From positions 50,376,046 to 50,440,045 of the forward strand of contig NC_088302.1 of NCBI RefSeq assembly GCF_032854445.1: DNA of 64,000 nucleotides. Direction: 5' to 3'. The notes beneath the pieces are model-generated. The model saw nothing but the letters and a program-made list of their open reading frames with translations, was not told the origin of the DNA and made no database searches. This document shows, piece after piece, positions 52,589 through 64,000 of this stretch (its first letter is position 1; each line of letters starts with the position of its first letter). Source of the stretch: Liolophura sinensis. Its lineage: Eukaryota; Mollusca; Polyplacophora; Chitonida; Chitonidae. The position numbers and the translations under genes are program-made.

Positions 52589-54570
52589 AAACGTTACTGT
52601 AGGCATTTGTACTCTTGTGCATGTACATATACAGGAGTTAAAAGGCTTAATAAAAATATCAAAGGAAAAGTAAAAAGATTTTGTTCTTCATGAATATTAC
52701 TTTAACATTTCTGTTACACTTGAAAACGAAAATTATATGCACTGACCGCCTTTCTTACAGGTGAAGAGTGGAAAACACATCTAGTACTGTAGAATAAAAC
52801 CTTGTATTTTGTTTATATTATTATTTTGAAGGTCCACATTAATTAAGTATGTATGAACGGAAAATCAAACAAAGCTTGCTTTATCTCACAAAAACTTAAG
52901 GGGGGGGGAGGGGGAGAGAATAATATCTTTTTGATGTTTGCACAGCAACTATCAGTAGCATACAGCGTGTATATGAAATGTGATAAGTATTTTTACATCA
53001 GCTGTGAAGCCTTGTAATGCAGAGGATGATGCTGTTTGACAGGCCTTCTGTGGGGAACACAAATAACTGCTGAGCCCAAGTCAGAGTGAAGAGAGTAACA
53101 CATGTTGTTTGGGGGAAGGGGAAGACAGAAGGAGAGAGAAAGAGAGAGGGAGAGAGGCTGTGAGTGATAGGAAATGAGAGGAACACAAAAGGCCTCCATT
53201 CCCTACAGCCCATTACACATCATTCTCACATAAGTAAAACTAACCCACAAGATCAGCAATTTACACATATGGTCTCCATCTCCAGTCTTCATTTCGACTC
53301 CTTTTTTTGCCATGCCTGGGTCCTTTGCTTTGGACTTTGTTAGTAAACACGCACAACAAGGCACAGACATCAGAAGCAAATGTCCAGGCTAGGGTAACAC
53401 AGCCAGTCAACACAGATGTCCTCTACAAGTCTCAAGTCTCCTCTGATTCAGCTCAGCATAAACTTGCTGCACAGTAAAGAATGGACTGACCAGATAAAGA
53501 CCTGCTGGGCTAACACCCTTAATGCAGCGTTTTTTCACACAGAGCTGTCGTAAACTGTCTTTAAATTAAAGGAGGAAAAAAATGACTAAAAAAAAAAAAA
53601 CTGTGTCCAGCTGCTTAATGTCAAATTCTTGTGTCTACAATTCTTATATCCATATGTAAAAGAAACAGAGCCCGCTCCATGTTTTTAACCAACATCTCTG
53701 TTGAATGTTCCTCATCTTCAAATTATTAAGATGCATAAATTTACACTGAACGTTCCCCTTAATACCCATACACAAGTGAAATCCTGGGAAAATATAGGAG
53801 AAAAACGTTCAGATTTTGTTGTCTCTGCAAGATTGCCTGTGTATAGAAAAAAGTAAATGAAGCAAACTTTTCAGTAAATAACATTAAACTGAGGTTAGAT
53901 GTGTTTAGTGCAAGCTGGACCCCTGGGTAAAAGTAACAGCAGTGACATCGTGATAGCTGTATATGGACAGGAGATCAAAGAGTTGCTGGCATAAAGTACA
54001 AAGGCAGCAAACCATCTGATATGATTTAACCTTCAGTTCCACTTGCACAAGTGATTGGTCTGAAACATATCTATATCCATTGTGGTTAAAGTTACCACAT
54101 GTTGATGTCCTAACTTTCAAGGCCAGCTACCAAGCAGGTTATCTCCATTTATTTTATAAATACTGTGATATCATGCATAAAGTGTATCTTTCATCAATGT
54201 GCTGTTTATGTGTTTAGCAAACACTGTAAATGCCATCTGAGCACTTTGCTCACTACACAGAAAGGGCCTCACAGGGTACAGGGTATATTTATATGTATAT
54301 TTTCAAATTCTTTTCAAAAATTTTCCTTTTGTCAGCTAGTGGCTATTTGAAAACAAGTAAATGACAACTACATTGTTTCAAGGTCAGTCTTTCAGCTTTT
54401 TAGAAATCAAATTCTTCAATCTTTATGCACACTGTGTCTACATGCTACATGTGTCTACAACCTACATGTGTCTACAGGCTTTAGGATGTGTCCACACTCT
54501 ACATGCAGTGTCTACTACCAGGTTCCATGATATGCATGCGTACACATACATGTACAGATATATTGTTATT

Positions 54571-54723
54571 TACTTGATTTATTCATCTGATTGGTGTTTT
54601 ACACGCTACTTAAGAATACTTCACTTATACGAGAACAGCCAGCATTATGGTGGGAGGAAACCTGACAGAGCCCAGAGGAAACCCATGACCATCTGCAGGT
54701 TGCTGGCAGTCCTTCCCACTTAC
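54571..54723 (-). mobile_element. SINE copy, tRNA head missing
   Basis: Same family as 20417-20677. The tail and body (ATGCTGGCTGTTCTCGTATA, GGTTTCCTCCCACCATAATG on the minus strand) are retained up to the GGAAGGACTGCCAGCAACC block, then the match stops. Confidence 0.88.
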
Positions 54724-56813
54724 CCTATACTGTCAATCTTGTGTAGAAACATTATACAACTTTTATTCCTCCATTTACATATGATTAATTGGTGGTATGC
54801 ACTGTACAGGCCAGCTTGAATGGTCAAAAGAATCTTGTCTCTTCTACACTGCCTCTGATCTAAACGCTAAAATTAAGTAAAATCACAAACTACACGCCTA
54901 AGCCTATCTGTCCGATATACAGATATTTATGATGTCTGAATAGGGCTGATATATGAAATAGAAGGAAACACTGGTGTGAACCTGCCAGCCAACTTGATTT
55001 CCAAGTTAGCCCACTCTATCTGTGCACTGTTCAAACATGGCCCTGCAAACACGTTCATTAATAGCCCTGTTCCGACCCTCTCAGAGACTGGTCAGCTAGC
55101 CCCTGAATGTCAGCTGGGTGGAGCGGGGTCCCCATACTCTCATGTGCCCAGGTAAACGGTAAGCCTAATGGGGAGAGCGTGTACAGGCCAGCTCCTACCT
55201 CCCATTAGCTACACATCAAAGTGTAATTAGCTCCAGTGTCAATGTTGATCTAACTGGACGTCATCATTTTACACACTTATACACCCAGTGGTCTTCCCAC
55301 AAACAGATGCTATATTGTCGTTATTATAGCAGGAGTTCCTGGTACAGCTAAGTAGGTTGAAGTTTAGCTCACAACAAAACTCGTCGTTGAAAGCCATTTC
55401 GAGTATTATCGTCAGAATCATGTGGCACAATCAAAATTTATTAATCATAATTTACATATCATACCTGTATTTCTGTGACACATATACTATGTCCGATACC
55501 AAATCTACATCATGATAATAAAAACTGATATTTTCTAATGTGTAAGAAAAGATATGAGTGCACTGCCGTTGGTACTATTTGACAGTAGAGAGTAACACAT
55601 GTGTACGCTATATTATAATCTATTCTTGGTAAAAAAAACCATACAGATTAACTCCAAAAATTTTTTTTAAAAAATTAAAAATTCTGTCTGGATTACACAA
55701 GTTCATATACTGTAATTTATGCAGACTGGCATGTAATTCATGCTAAGCTTTTGATCAGATAATGAAGTACACTTTATTACCCCATAATGTGATGGATTGG
55801 AAGCGTGATTTACGACACCCCAGCGGGCTGGCGTCACCAGATACCTGTGTTTCATACCTGTCACTCAATCAAACAACTCACCATCCACAAAACCACTCAA
55901 GGTAGCTGGCTTTTTGACCTTGGCTGAGGCTAACCTGATAAACGCTGCACAACTAGTCTCATCAGCTTTGCTATATTACAGCAGAAAAAACCTCCTACAA
56001 ACCAGTTCTACTACCAAGCCTTTTGTCATTGTCATTATAAATAGCTCTTGTTATTCAAGCCACTCTCCTTTCAGATAGGTTGGTTTACACATAGATCTGT
56101 ATTGTGGCGTATATATATATACAGGTAATGTTTTAACTAAAACAATGTAGGGTATACATGTATACAATGTTCACCATAAAGCTGACACTGCACCTGTACA
56201 ATTCAGTGAGAATATGGCACAGTGACTCGAAACACTCACGCTCCCCACTAACATAAACTGTTTCAATACACTACGGACATTTGCATTTGGATTTAACCAC
56301 TAGAATGCAATTTAAGAGTTTGCTGAACGTTATGAGGTATGAGCGACAAAATTGTCCCCTACAGAAACTTCAAGAGGCCAATTACAAAAGAAAAATTGAT
56401 GGATTATTTACATGCAGTGTCTAAAGGTGCACCAAAATATTTTGCATCCAAACAGCTTCACCAAAACATGTTTATAAATTTACGCTTTCCTGAATTAATG
56501 TCAGAAATTCTTGAAATGAAGAAATGAACAATGTCATCCATGTACACAAGTGTAAACATCCATGTAAAAACATTAACATTCGCCATCCATAAAGTTTTCA
56601 TTATCATTAAAAGTGCAAGACAAAGACAGGACAATATTAAAATCACAAGAAAATGCAATGTCTAAAATTAGCCCTGGCTTCACATTTTCTGCATTTTTTT
56701 TTCTTTTTACCTCACTGCGCTATTATTCAGAGCATCCTAATTACCTGTAAGTGAAGTCATATGTAAGGTCAGTAAGTAAAGTTATAATATTGCAGTCATG
56801 CAGTGTGTACATA

Positions 56814-57590
56814 TATACATGTAGATGTGACACTTGGCAGAAAGTCTGTGACCACCTACATGTACATGTGACACTCTGCAGAAAGTCTAACCACCTACAT
56901 GTAGATGTGACACTCTGCAGAAAGTCTGTCACCACCTACATGTAGATGTGACACTCTGCAGAAAGTCTGTGACCACCTACATGTACATGTGACACTCTGC
57001 AGAAAGTCTGTCACCACCCTACATGTAGATGTGACACTCTGCAGAAAGTCTGTGACCACCTACATGTACATGTGACACTGCAGAAAGTCTGTGACCGCCT
57101 ACATGTACATGTGACACACTGCAGAAAGTCTGTCACCACCTACATGTACATGTGACACTCTGCAGAAAGTCTGTCACCACCTACATGTACATGTGACACT
57201 CTGCAGAAAGTCTGTGACCCACCTACATGTACATGTGACACTCTGCAGAAAGTCTGTCACCACCTACATGTACATGTGACACTCTGCAGAAAGTTTGTGA
57301 CCACCTACATGTACATGTGACACTCTGCAGAAAGTCTGTGACTACCTACATGTACATGTGACACTCTGCAGAAAGTCTGTGACCACCTACATGTAGATGT
57401 GACACTCTGCAGAAGGTATGTCACCACCTACATGTAGATGTGACGCTGCAGAAAGTCTGTGACCAACTACATGTACATGTGACACTCGGCAGAAAGTCTG
57501 TCACCACCTACATGTACATGTGACACTCTGCAGAAAGTCTGTGACCACCTACATGTAGATGTGACACTCGGCAGAGAAAGTCTGTATTTA
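56814..57590. repeat. ~41-bp minisatellite, about 19 units
   Basis: Head-to-tail copies of ACCTACATGTACATGTGACA followed by CTCTGCAGAAAGTCTGTGACC. Each unit carries the self-complementary TACATGTA or its variant TACATGTAGATG, and a CTGCAG site. Variation is concentrated at C/G after TGTA, at GTGACC/GTCACC, and in 2-3 base losses (CACTGCAG, GACGCTGCAG). The left border is gradual; the right ends in a degraded unit. Confidence 0.93.
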
Positions 57591-59735
57591 CATGTATGTT
57601 ACTCATAGCTGCTTCGTACTGGTGAATACACCCTGCTGCGCACCCCATAAAACAGGCAGTACACAGCCATATCTCCAACGAGTGGAATTCCATTGTTTAT
57701 TAAAAACATCAATACTTGCATATTTGAGTTTTCCTCCTTTTTCTTGCCCAAGTTTCTCCACACCCAACTCTAAATAAACCCTAACAGAAATCAATTGGGG
57801 CATTCGTGGTCTCTGGAGTTCCGGAGAAAGTGCACGCATGGATAGATTTAGCATCCCAGTCCTTGAGCATGTACATGTATCTGTGGAAAACTCATCTGTC
57901 CATTTGAAAACTAGTAACTTGGTAACAACTCACCTTACTTTAGGAAAAGCATAGAACTATTAAAAACCTCAACTTGTCCTGACTCTGAAAAGCTCCAAAT
58001 ATGAAAACATTTTGCCCCCTTTCATGTATATTAATAACTTTCACACATGAACATGTAAGAAAGAAGAAAATAAACTTCGAGCACAAAAAGTTAAGAAACC
58101 ATAAATTTTACAGACTGGTCAGATTTATTTTCAAAAGTGCCAAGTATTAGCATAAATTCCATCAATACTGTTAGCGGACAAGACATAAAAAAAAAGGTAT
58201 TTGAACCTCAGCGAAGTGACTACAAGTACAATGTTTACAGTAGAATGGGCTATGGTAGACAGGAATTTCCAGGTCCCACAAAACAAGCACTGGAGCTACA
58301 AGGGTTAAGATCAGTCCTGGGCTCACATATACCCAGCCTGCCTGCTCATTGGGAATTGTCGCTATGCAAAATGTGGCCAACATTTACTCAAATATGAGAT
58401 CAAATATTAGCCCAACCTGTCAGTTTCTAAAAGGTGAGCTGGTTCGGGTTCACAGGCTTATACCTGTGGCCCAGGTGAATTAATTATTGGCCACATCGCA
58501 AGCCCTTCACACACACATACCTTGAGTCAATATGATAGAGAAACAAGCAATATTGTGGGCAAAAAACCTAGCCAATTGTATTCAGTAAGAGCACGCCCAT
58601 TTGAAAGCCTACCTTCCATATTACTCAATTCTTAAACTTGAGTCAGCCGCCAACATTGTGTAAAACTTGAAACTAAACAAAACATCCCTTTTTTTCTTTT
58701 GACTTTCCATGATGTAGATGTACCAGAGCGACACATATAATTTTTGAATGCCAAAATTACCTCACTTCAACAATTCATGAAAAGTTTCCTGTTTGAGCAA
58801 TGTACAGTATTTGTAGTGGTAGATTAACACAATGGACACGCCTGTACAGTTCAAGCAACTCTTGTTTAAGCACTCAAGCTACTTAGTCATTTGTGTAACG
58901 CATTGTTTGGACTTGTAGTAATCTGACATACCCGAGTGCTGAATACAGTACCTGCGCAAGTCATTCAGTTTTACACATCTATTAAAACTGTGACAATCAT
59001 ATACACTACATATGTAAATGTTTGCTCCCAATGAGGTTATTTTGGATATGTATATTTATATATAACTCCAAAAGATTTGCATGTGGTTCAATATCCATTT
59101 TTCAGTGCTCCAAAGGAAAACTCCAAGTCAAAGTTGTTGAGGTACATGTTCAATAGTCAAAAGCTTGCGAACTGGGGGAGTAGCCCAGCTTAGTTTGTGT
59201 AGGAGTACAGTATCAGCAGAGCTCTGTTCTCTCTCCCTGGACACAACTGACCGCACAGTGACCATCACTTCAATGAGGGGGGTGTCAGCTGTTACAGGCC
59301 AGCTCAATATCACTCCTACTGACCACTGGTCAAGAGGCCAACTGCTTAAATCTGACATGAACACTGACCATTTGAACAGCTGCCCACACCCTTTAACACA
59401 TCTATCAGAGGACTGTTAAAAACCTCAGTGTCCCTATACCTTGGCTACATGCAGATAACTTTGTGTACATTAGCGATTACTGAATTTATAAACACAATGT
59501 TGTACCAAAAGAATACCTAAATACTTTCTTAGGTGACCAAGGTCGGGACAATAGAAATAACACAGTATCGATATTTATTAATTTGACTGATGTTTTAAAC
59601 CGTACTCCACCAGAAATATAACATTCATGGCATGCGTAAATATATATGTGTGTATGCTGCATAGTATTCTTCAGGAAAAGTCATTAAGCACAAGTTAAAA
59701 TGAAAGATATACCTATAAATGTTGTAAAGTGTTTC
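57591..59735. other. No supportable gene
   Basis: Two open frames (58137-58397 plus and its antisense; 59165-59419 plus) have no motif. A degenerate SINE tail lies at 59570-59620. Confidence 0.5.
59570..59620 (-). mobile_element. Degenerate SINE tail
   Basis: TATTTATTAATTTGACTGAT followed by GTTTTAAACCGTACTCCA resembles the family tail on the minus strand; the body is absent. Confidence 0.5.
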
Positions 59736-59935
59736 NNNNNNNNNNNNNNNNNNNNNNNNNNNNNNNNNNNNNNNNNNNNNNNNNNNNNNNNNNNNNNNNN
59801 NNNNNNNNNNNNNNNNNNNNNNNNNNNNNNNNNNNNNNNNNNNNNNNNNNNNNNNNNNNNNNNNNNNNNNNNNNNNNNNNNNNNNNNNNNNNNNNNNNNN
59901 NNNNNNNNNNNNNNNNNNNNNNNNNNNNNNNNNNN
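59736..59935. other. Assembly gap (200 N)
   Basis: Exactly 200 undetermined bases, probably a fixed-size placeholder, so the true distance is unknown. Confidence 0.99.
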
Positions 59936-61450
59936 TTCATAATACGTACATGTATTATCAGCCTTCCACAGTTAATTTCAATAATATACAGGTGAACCTT
60001 TTCTAAAACTGATACACAAATAAATTATATGAACTTTTGGCTATACTGAATAAAACACACACTGATGAGAGGAGTGACCAAACATTCATACAGCTGACCT
60101 TCTCTTAATTATATGTGATAATTAACTAGAAGAGGATTTGGGGTAAATCTGCCCTACTCTGAAAATGGGCATGAAAGAGCTACAATGTAGTTTCACAAAG
60201 GCATAATAATGTTTATCTTTGTCAACCACTTTTACCTCAGAGAAAAGGTAAATATACTGAGACACATACGACATTTGTAATGTAGGATTTCCTTCACAGG
60301 TAGGGCTATTTACTAAAGTTAATTAAAATATCTAGAAACAGGCATTATAATTACATGCATTAGGGTCTATTTTCTCATACCAGAGATAATTCAATTACTG
60401 TACAGTAAGGTGAACGGTCAGGTGGGTTTATTAGTCTGGTCACAGGTAAATGATCAAAAACTTGTGTATAGTAGATATACCTCACAACGAGCTGAGAACT
60501 GCTCTGGGGAAGGGGGGGGGGGGGGTGCAGTCCTACTAAATACCTTACCTGTTCAGAATAATCAACAGGTAAACCAACACAACAACTGCATTGATCCGTT
60601 AAAATGAGTAAAATGAACCCCATTTCCTGAGCAGGTACCGTGTTGTACACAAAAACAATGAAGTAAACTTTGTATGCACACATGCTTCATAGAACAATGA
60701 AAGCTTTGAACAAAAATATGAAAAGTGTAAAAAGGAGTTTCATATACTTGTAGTTTTATCTGTGCATGATGAAGTTTAAACATGTGTACTGGGACATAAC
60801 TGAGTATGTCATTTTCAGAACATGCCAACTGCAGAATGCTTAGGGCATCTCCTCAGGGGCGTGTCTAGTGGGCGTCCTCCATCCATGATAACCTGACAGA
60901 ACAGCCAACAATTACAGTGGAATGAGTCAGGTGGAAAATTGACTGGCTTAGCCACTGGATATCTACCTTTATCACACAGCTGGAGGGTGGTTAAGGAGTA
61001 GGATAGCAGATTAAAGAGGGCTACATGAACCTACACATACATGTCCGTGGTCATTAAAGCTTCGTCTTAAGGCCACTGTTTACAAATAACGAGTTTGGGT
61101 GGTCGGTTTCAAAAAAAAAAAAAAAAAAAATCTGCTTAAGTGGTATCGCTTTTAGAAGTGTTTGCTCTAATCCGTGTCTCAATGGAACACCTCGGGGAAA
61201 GTACTAAATGTCAGCTTGGACCACCATGAACATGCATTAAGAATTCCACAAACCAAACCTCTGTGACACTGATACAGGCATGCTCTGTACCATTATACTG
61301 GAAACTAATTCAGTCATGTTCATCACAAGGTCAGACAATAGAAGACGTGTGTATTTCTGACTGTATTGGGCATTCATTTACTACCTGTCCAAGCATAGGT
61401 AAGATGTACTGTTAACTTCCATCTAGTATTGTAATTCTTCAACCTATTCC

Positions 61451-61622
61451 CATGTTTGCAAGGTGTTTATTCAAGCATATTCTGGAGGCAATATTCTATA
61501 TAGACTGATAAAATTATACCTTTTGCGAAGCCCTGAAATTGGTCAACACAACCAGTGTGGTTTAGACTGCAAAATCAAATTAAAAGGTGTATAAATTGCT
61601 CTGAAAGTTGGTCTTTCATATG
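61451..61622 (-). repeat. Unnamed dispersed repeat, copy C (inverted)
   Basis: The reverse complement matches copies A and B: CATATGAAAGACCAACTTTC, ACACTGGTTGTGTTGACCAA, TTTCAGGGCTTCGCAAAAGG, GCTTGAATAAACACCTTGCA. Confidence 0.8.
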
Positions 61623-63957
61623 TGAAAAGGTTGGGGAATTAATATAATACGTGAACGTGTAGTAACATAACAGCAAAATTTTACACAACTCTAACAAATG
61701 GACAGCCAATAAGTGCTCTTGGGTCCAAAATAGGTTAAACTAAAAAATGCATTCACTTGTCACTTTTCCCCTGCCAACCATAACACAAACTGCTGTCTTC
61801 CTTTCTCACGGCATCAGTGACAGGTGCCTGTTTGAGCAAGTCTTTAAAGCTGAATGACAAACTGTAATTGCATGGCACCTTGTGCTGGTCACTGGCCACT
61901 GTTGTTATGCAATGGATCAATTGGATTAAAGTGACTGGTCAATTTTCTTGTAAGGTACACCCAGAGTGAGGTGTGAATTGACAGGGCTACATAACATGGA
62001 GCAAGCTAACAATACCTCTGAACATACCAAGGCTTTAGGAGAGCCGGGAAATACATGGGGCAGGTTTAAGGGTATTATGAAAAGAATGGTCAACTACTAA
62101 ATGTTCTCACCTGGTCAAACAAGCCCTTACACAGGTGTGACAAACGACAAAGGCATTTTAACACAAACAGACCACTGAGATGGAGGTAAAACAGAGAGTG
62201 CAAACAGAGAGAGATTTGATTAAGAAGGAAATTCATGTTGAATGTTGTTGGAGATATGAAGTCAGACAGAGTGTATGTGGCAGATGATATTTCACACTCT
62301 GACCACCTCTAAGAATACACTGTGCATGTATATACGTGCTCATTTGGGACCAGACATAAAACTACATATATAACCCATATACATCAGACAAGGTACATGT
62401 ACATGGTAACAAGCTCCAGGCAATACAATTACCCAGACACAGAGGCACAGTGTAATTGAGTATATAAATGGGGGTACAAGTAGAAGAAGCTTGAATTATA
62501 ACCATACGCTAAATTGTATTGTTTCTTTCATTTTCACAATGAGCCAAAATACATACATACATGTACAAAAGACACATGGTACACCAAGTAAAATGGTACA
62601 TGGTACGCTAGTTATCATCCAAACTGCATGATGTGTGTACACTAGGTATACATGTCCATGTCCAGGTTTAATACAGCTCTCAATTTTTCCCTGGCTGAGT
62701 ACAATATTAAAAAAGCCTTTAAAAATCAATGCATAATATGCATAGACATGTTGATGCCAAAAATGTAGTCAAACTGAAATTTATATACCCCCCCCCCCCA
62801 CTTTCATCCCTAACAACATACATTGCAACCATTAAGCCAGATCCATAGGATTTGGCGCTGTTTAGCAAATTGTTTTTATGTTTTTCTCCACACATTAACT
62901 CTCTAGGACAGGTCTGTGACACTGACCTCTACTGTTAGCCAAGACAGTGCTGCCATAGGCCCGGGAAAAGCACCAGCTCGCACCGTCACAGCGGTGAATA
63001 ATTTAATCAAACAACTCTCGGCCCAATTGTGTGCCCTGGCCGAATCAATGCTGACCGTTTGTTCTGTAGAAACTATCACATCTCACCCGGACACTACTCA
63101 GGATTGATTAACAAAAATATCTGTAGGTCTTCTCCTTAACACTGTTACACATGAATTTTTTTTTTCTTTCTGAAAGTGACGGCTGTCAGGATGAATTCTT
63201 CACAGACTAAAATGCTGAGTTTTCTTCATCCACCAGAACACCTGTCTTTCTTAAGACTGCATGCTTTATACGTGTACTTTATCCTATAACTTAAGTCTTC
63301 ACAGTGATCTAAAAACATTAATACAACGAACACAAACACTAGGTCACAGTTCATTTTTGGATCTTTAGAAAGAGAAATCAATAAAGAATGTGACTTTCCA
63401 GGGCTTATATTCCCCTAATTTGGCCACAGTCAGTGTTGAGCACAAATAGCCAAAATCCCCCAAAATAGCAGTGGTTTAGGGATTTGACAATAACCAACAG
63501 AGAGGCAAGCATTTTTTTTTGCTTAATTTTTTAAACTTATTTTCATGCCGACACAGCGTTAGCCTCTGTGATCTTGGGGAGAAAATAAAGGCCTGCTTTC
63601 AAGTAAATCCAGATAAACAGTATTCAGTGTGTATCACCATGATTACTACCAAAAGTCTTGAAGGTTTGAAAGTTTAAATGCATCACACACTTGTACATGT
63701 GCCTTTCTCAAGATAATTATATTACACAGGAAACAAAGCATGTTAAAATTAACTGATAATCCTTTAAAAAATTGCAAAAGGTATAAAAAGAGGATACACA
63801 ATTTGACAGTTTAAACTGAAGTTTGTCTTACATAAACCTGACATACATGTATTGGTTGTGATTTCTGTGCTAGGATGTTGTAAAAGTGCAAAATGTACCA
63901 TAATTTGCAACTATGTTGTAGATGTGATCAAAAGGCCAGTATTTTGCAGAAATGATT

Positions 63958-64000
63958 TGTTTATTTTTTTATCTGATTGATGTTTTATGCCCTACTTGAG
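63958..64000 (-). mobile_element. SINE tail cut by the window edge
   Basis: TTATCTGATTGATGTTTTAT followed by GCCCTACTTGAG is the family tail on the minus strand; the rest lies beyond the window. Confidence 0.75.

Larger units (their letters stand above)
44053..56800. other. Long stretch without a supportable gene
   Basis: AT-rich sequence with a SINE (54571), a second-family tail (52521), a poly-G tract (52145) and GA-rich DNA (53110-53160). The longest ORF (51615-52040, plus, 141 codons) has no recognisable motif and no splice or promoter context that would raise it above chance. Confidence 0.55.
59936..64000. other. No supportable gene
   Basis: Contains the third dispersed-repeat copy (61451), G- and C-runs (60511-60526, 62789-62800), a poly-A run near 61111-61130 and a SINE entering from the right edge. 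A GC-richer open frame at 62916-63107 (plus) has no recognised domain. Confidence 0.5.

Noticed and set aside
54361-54819. 152-codon plus-strand ORF
   Set aside because: Runs through a SINE copy at 54571-54723 in antisense; no motif outside it.
55050-55160. GC-rich segment with an AG/GT-bordered open frame on plus
   Set aside because: Acceptor lacks a pyrimidine tract and no other exon joins it.
62916-63107. GC-richer 63-codon plus frame
   Set aside because: Looks somewhat protein-like but no start context, motif or splice partner could be identified.
1-64000. CRISPR arrays, operons, riboswitches, bacterial promoters, tRNA or rRNA genes
   Set aside because: The sequence is eukaryotic nuclear DNA; the tandem arrays are minisatellites without unique spacers, and the only tRNA-like sequences are degraded SINE heads.

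Overview
The window is animal nuclear DNA: AT-rich, intron-dominated, with GT-AG spliced exons and dense interspersed repeats. A tRNA-headed SINE family recurs throughout, ACATGTACATGT-type motifs are very frequent, and a large cadherin gene is present. Together these suggest a lophotrochozoan, most likely a marine mollusc. This is inference from repeat style; no species can be named.

Layout. (1) 1-5731, minus strand: five consecutive exons of a very large cadherin (Dachsous/Fat/CDH23 type). Both ends of the gene lie outside the part I can recognise. (2) 5732-24069: mostly intronic or intergenic DNA with SINEs, two copies of an unnamed dispersed repeat, and three phase-compatible candidate exons of an unidentified minus-strand gene (14445-16362). 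(3) 24070-34885: a complete 10,816-bp DNA transposon flanked by TA dinucleotides. It has near-perfect terminal inverted repeats beginning CAGTACAAC and two convergent, apparently intact, multi-exon genes. On the plus strand is a six-exon Tc1/mariner DD34E transposase (354 aa). On the minus strand is a seven-exon, 482-aa protein ending in a BEN DNA-binding domain. Both element ends carry clusters of the palindrome CCACACGCGTGTGG. (4) 34886-64000: no gene I can support. It contains a 649-bp non-autonomous inverted-repeat transposon (43404-44052), a 27-bp minisatellite, a ~41-bp minisatellite of about 19 copies, more SINE copies, a third copy of the dispersed repeat, and a 200-N assembly gap.

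The most interesting object is the two-gene transposon. Tc1-like elements are normally 1-2.5 kb with one, usually intronless, transposase. This one is about five times larger, its transposase is split by five introns, and it carries a second gene whose product belongs to a family known to bind palindromic DNA. My working idea, an inference, is a two-component element: the DD34E transposase cuts at CAGT/TA, while the BEN protein binds the subterminal CACACGCGTGTG palindromes as accessory factor, repressor or chromatin tether.

All splice models come from reading GT-AG sites and checking that reading phases agree across every junction. No transcript evidence was available.
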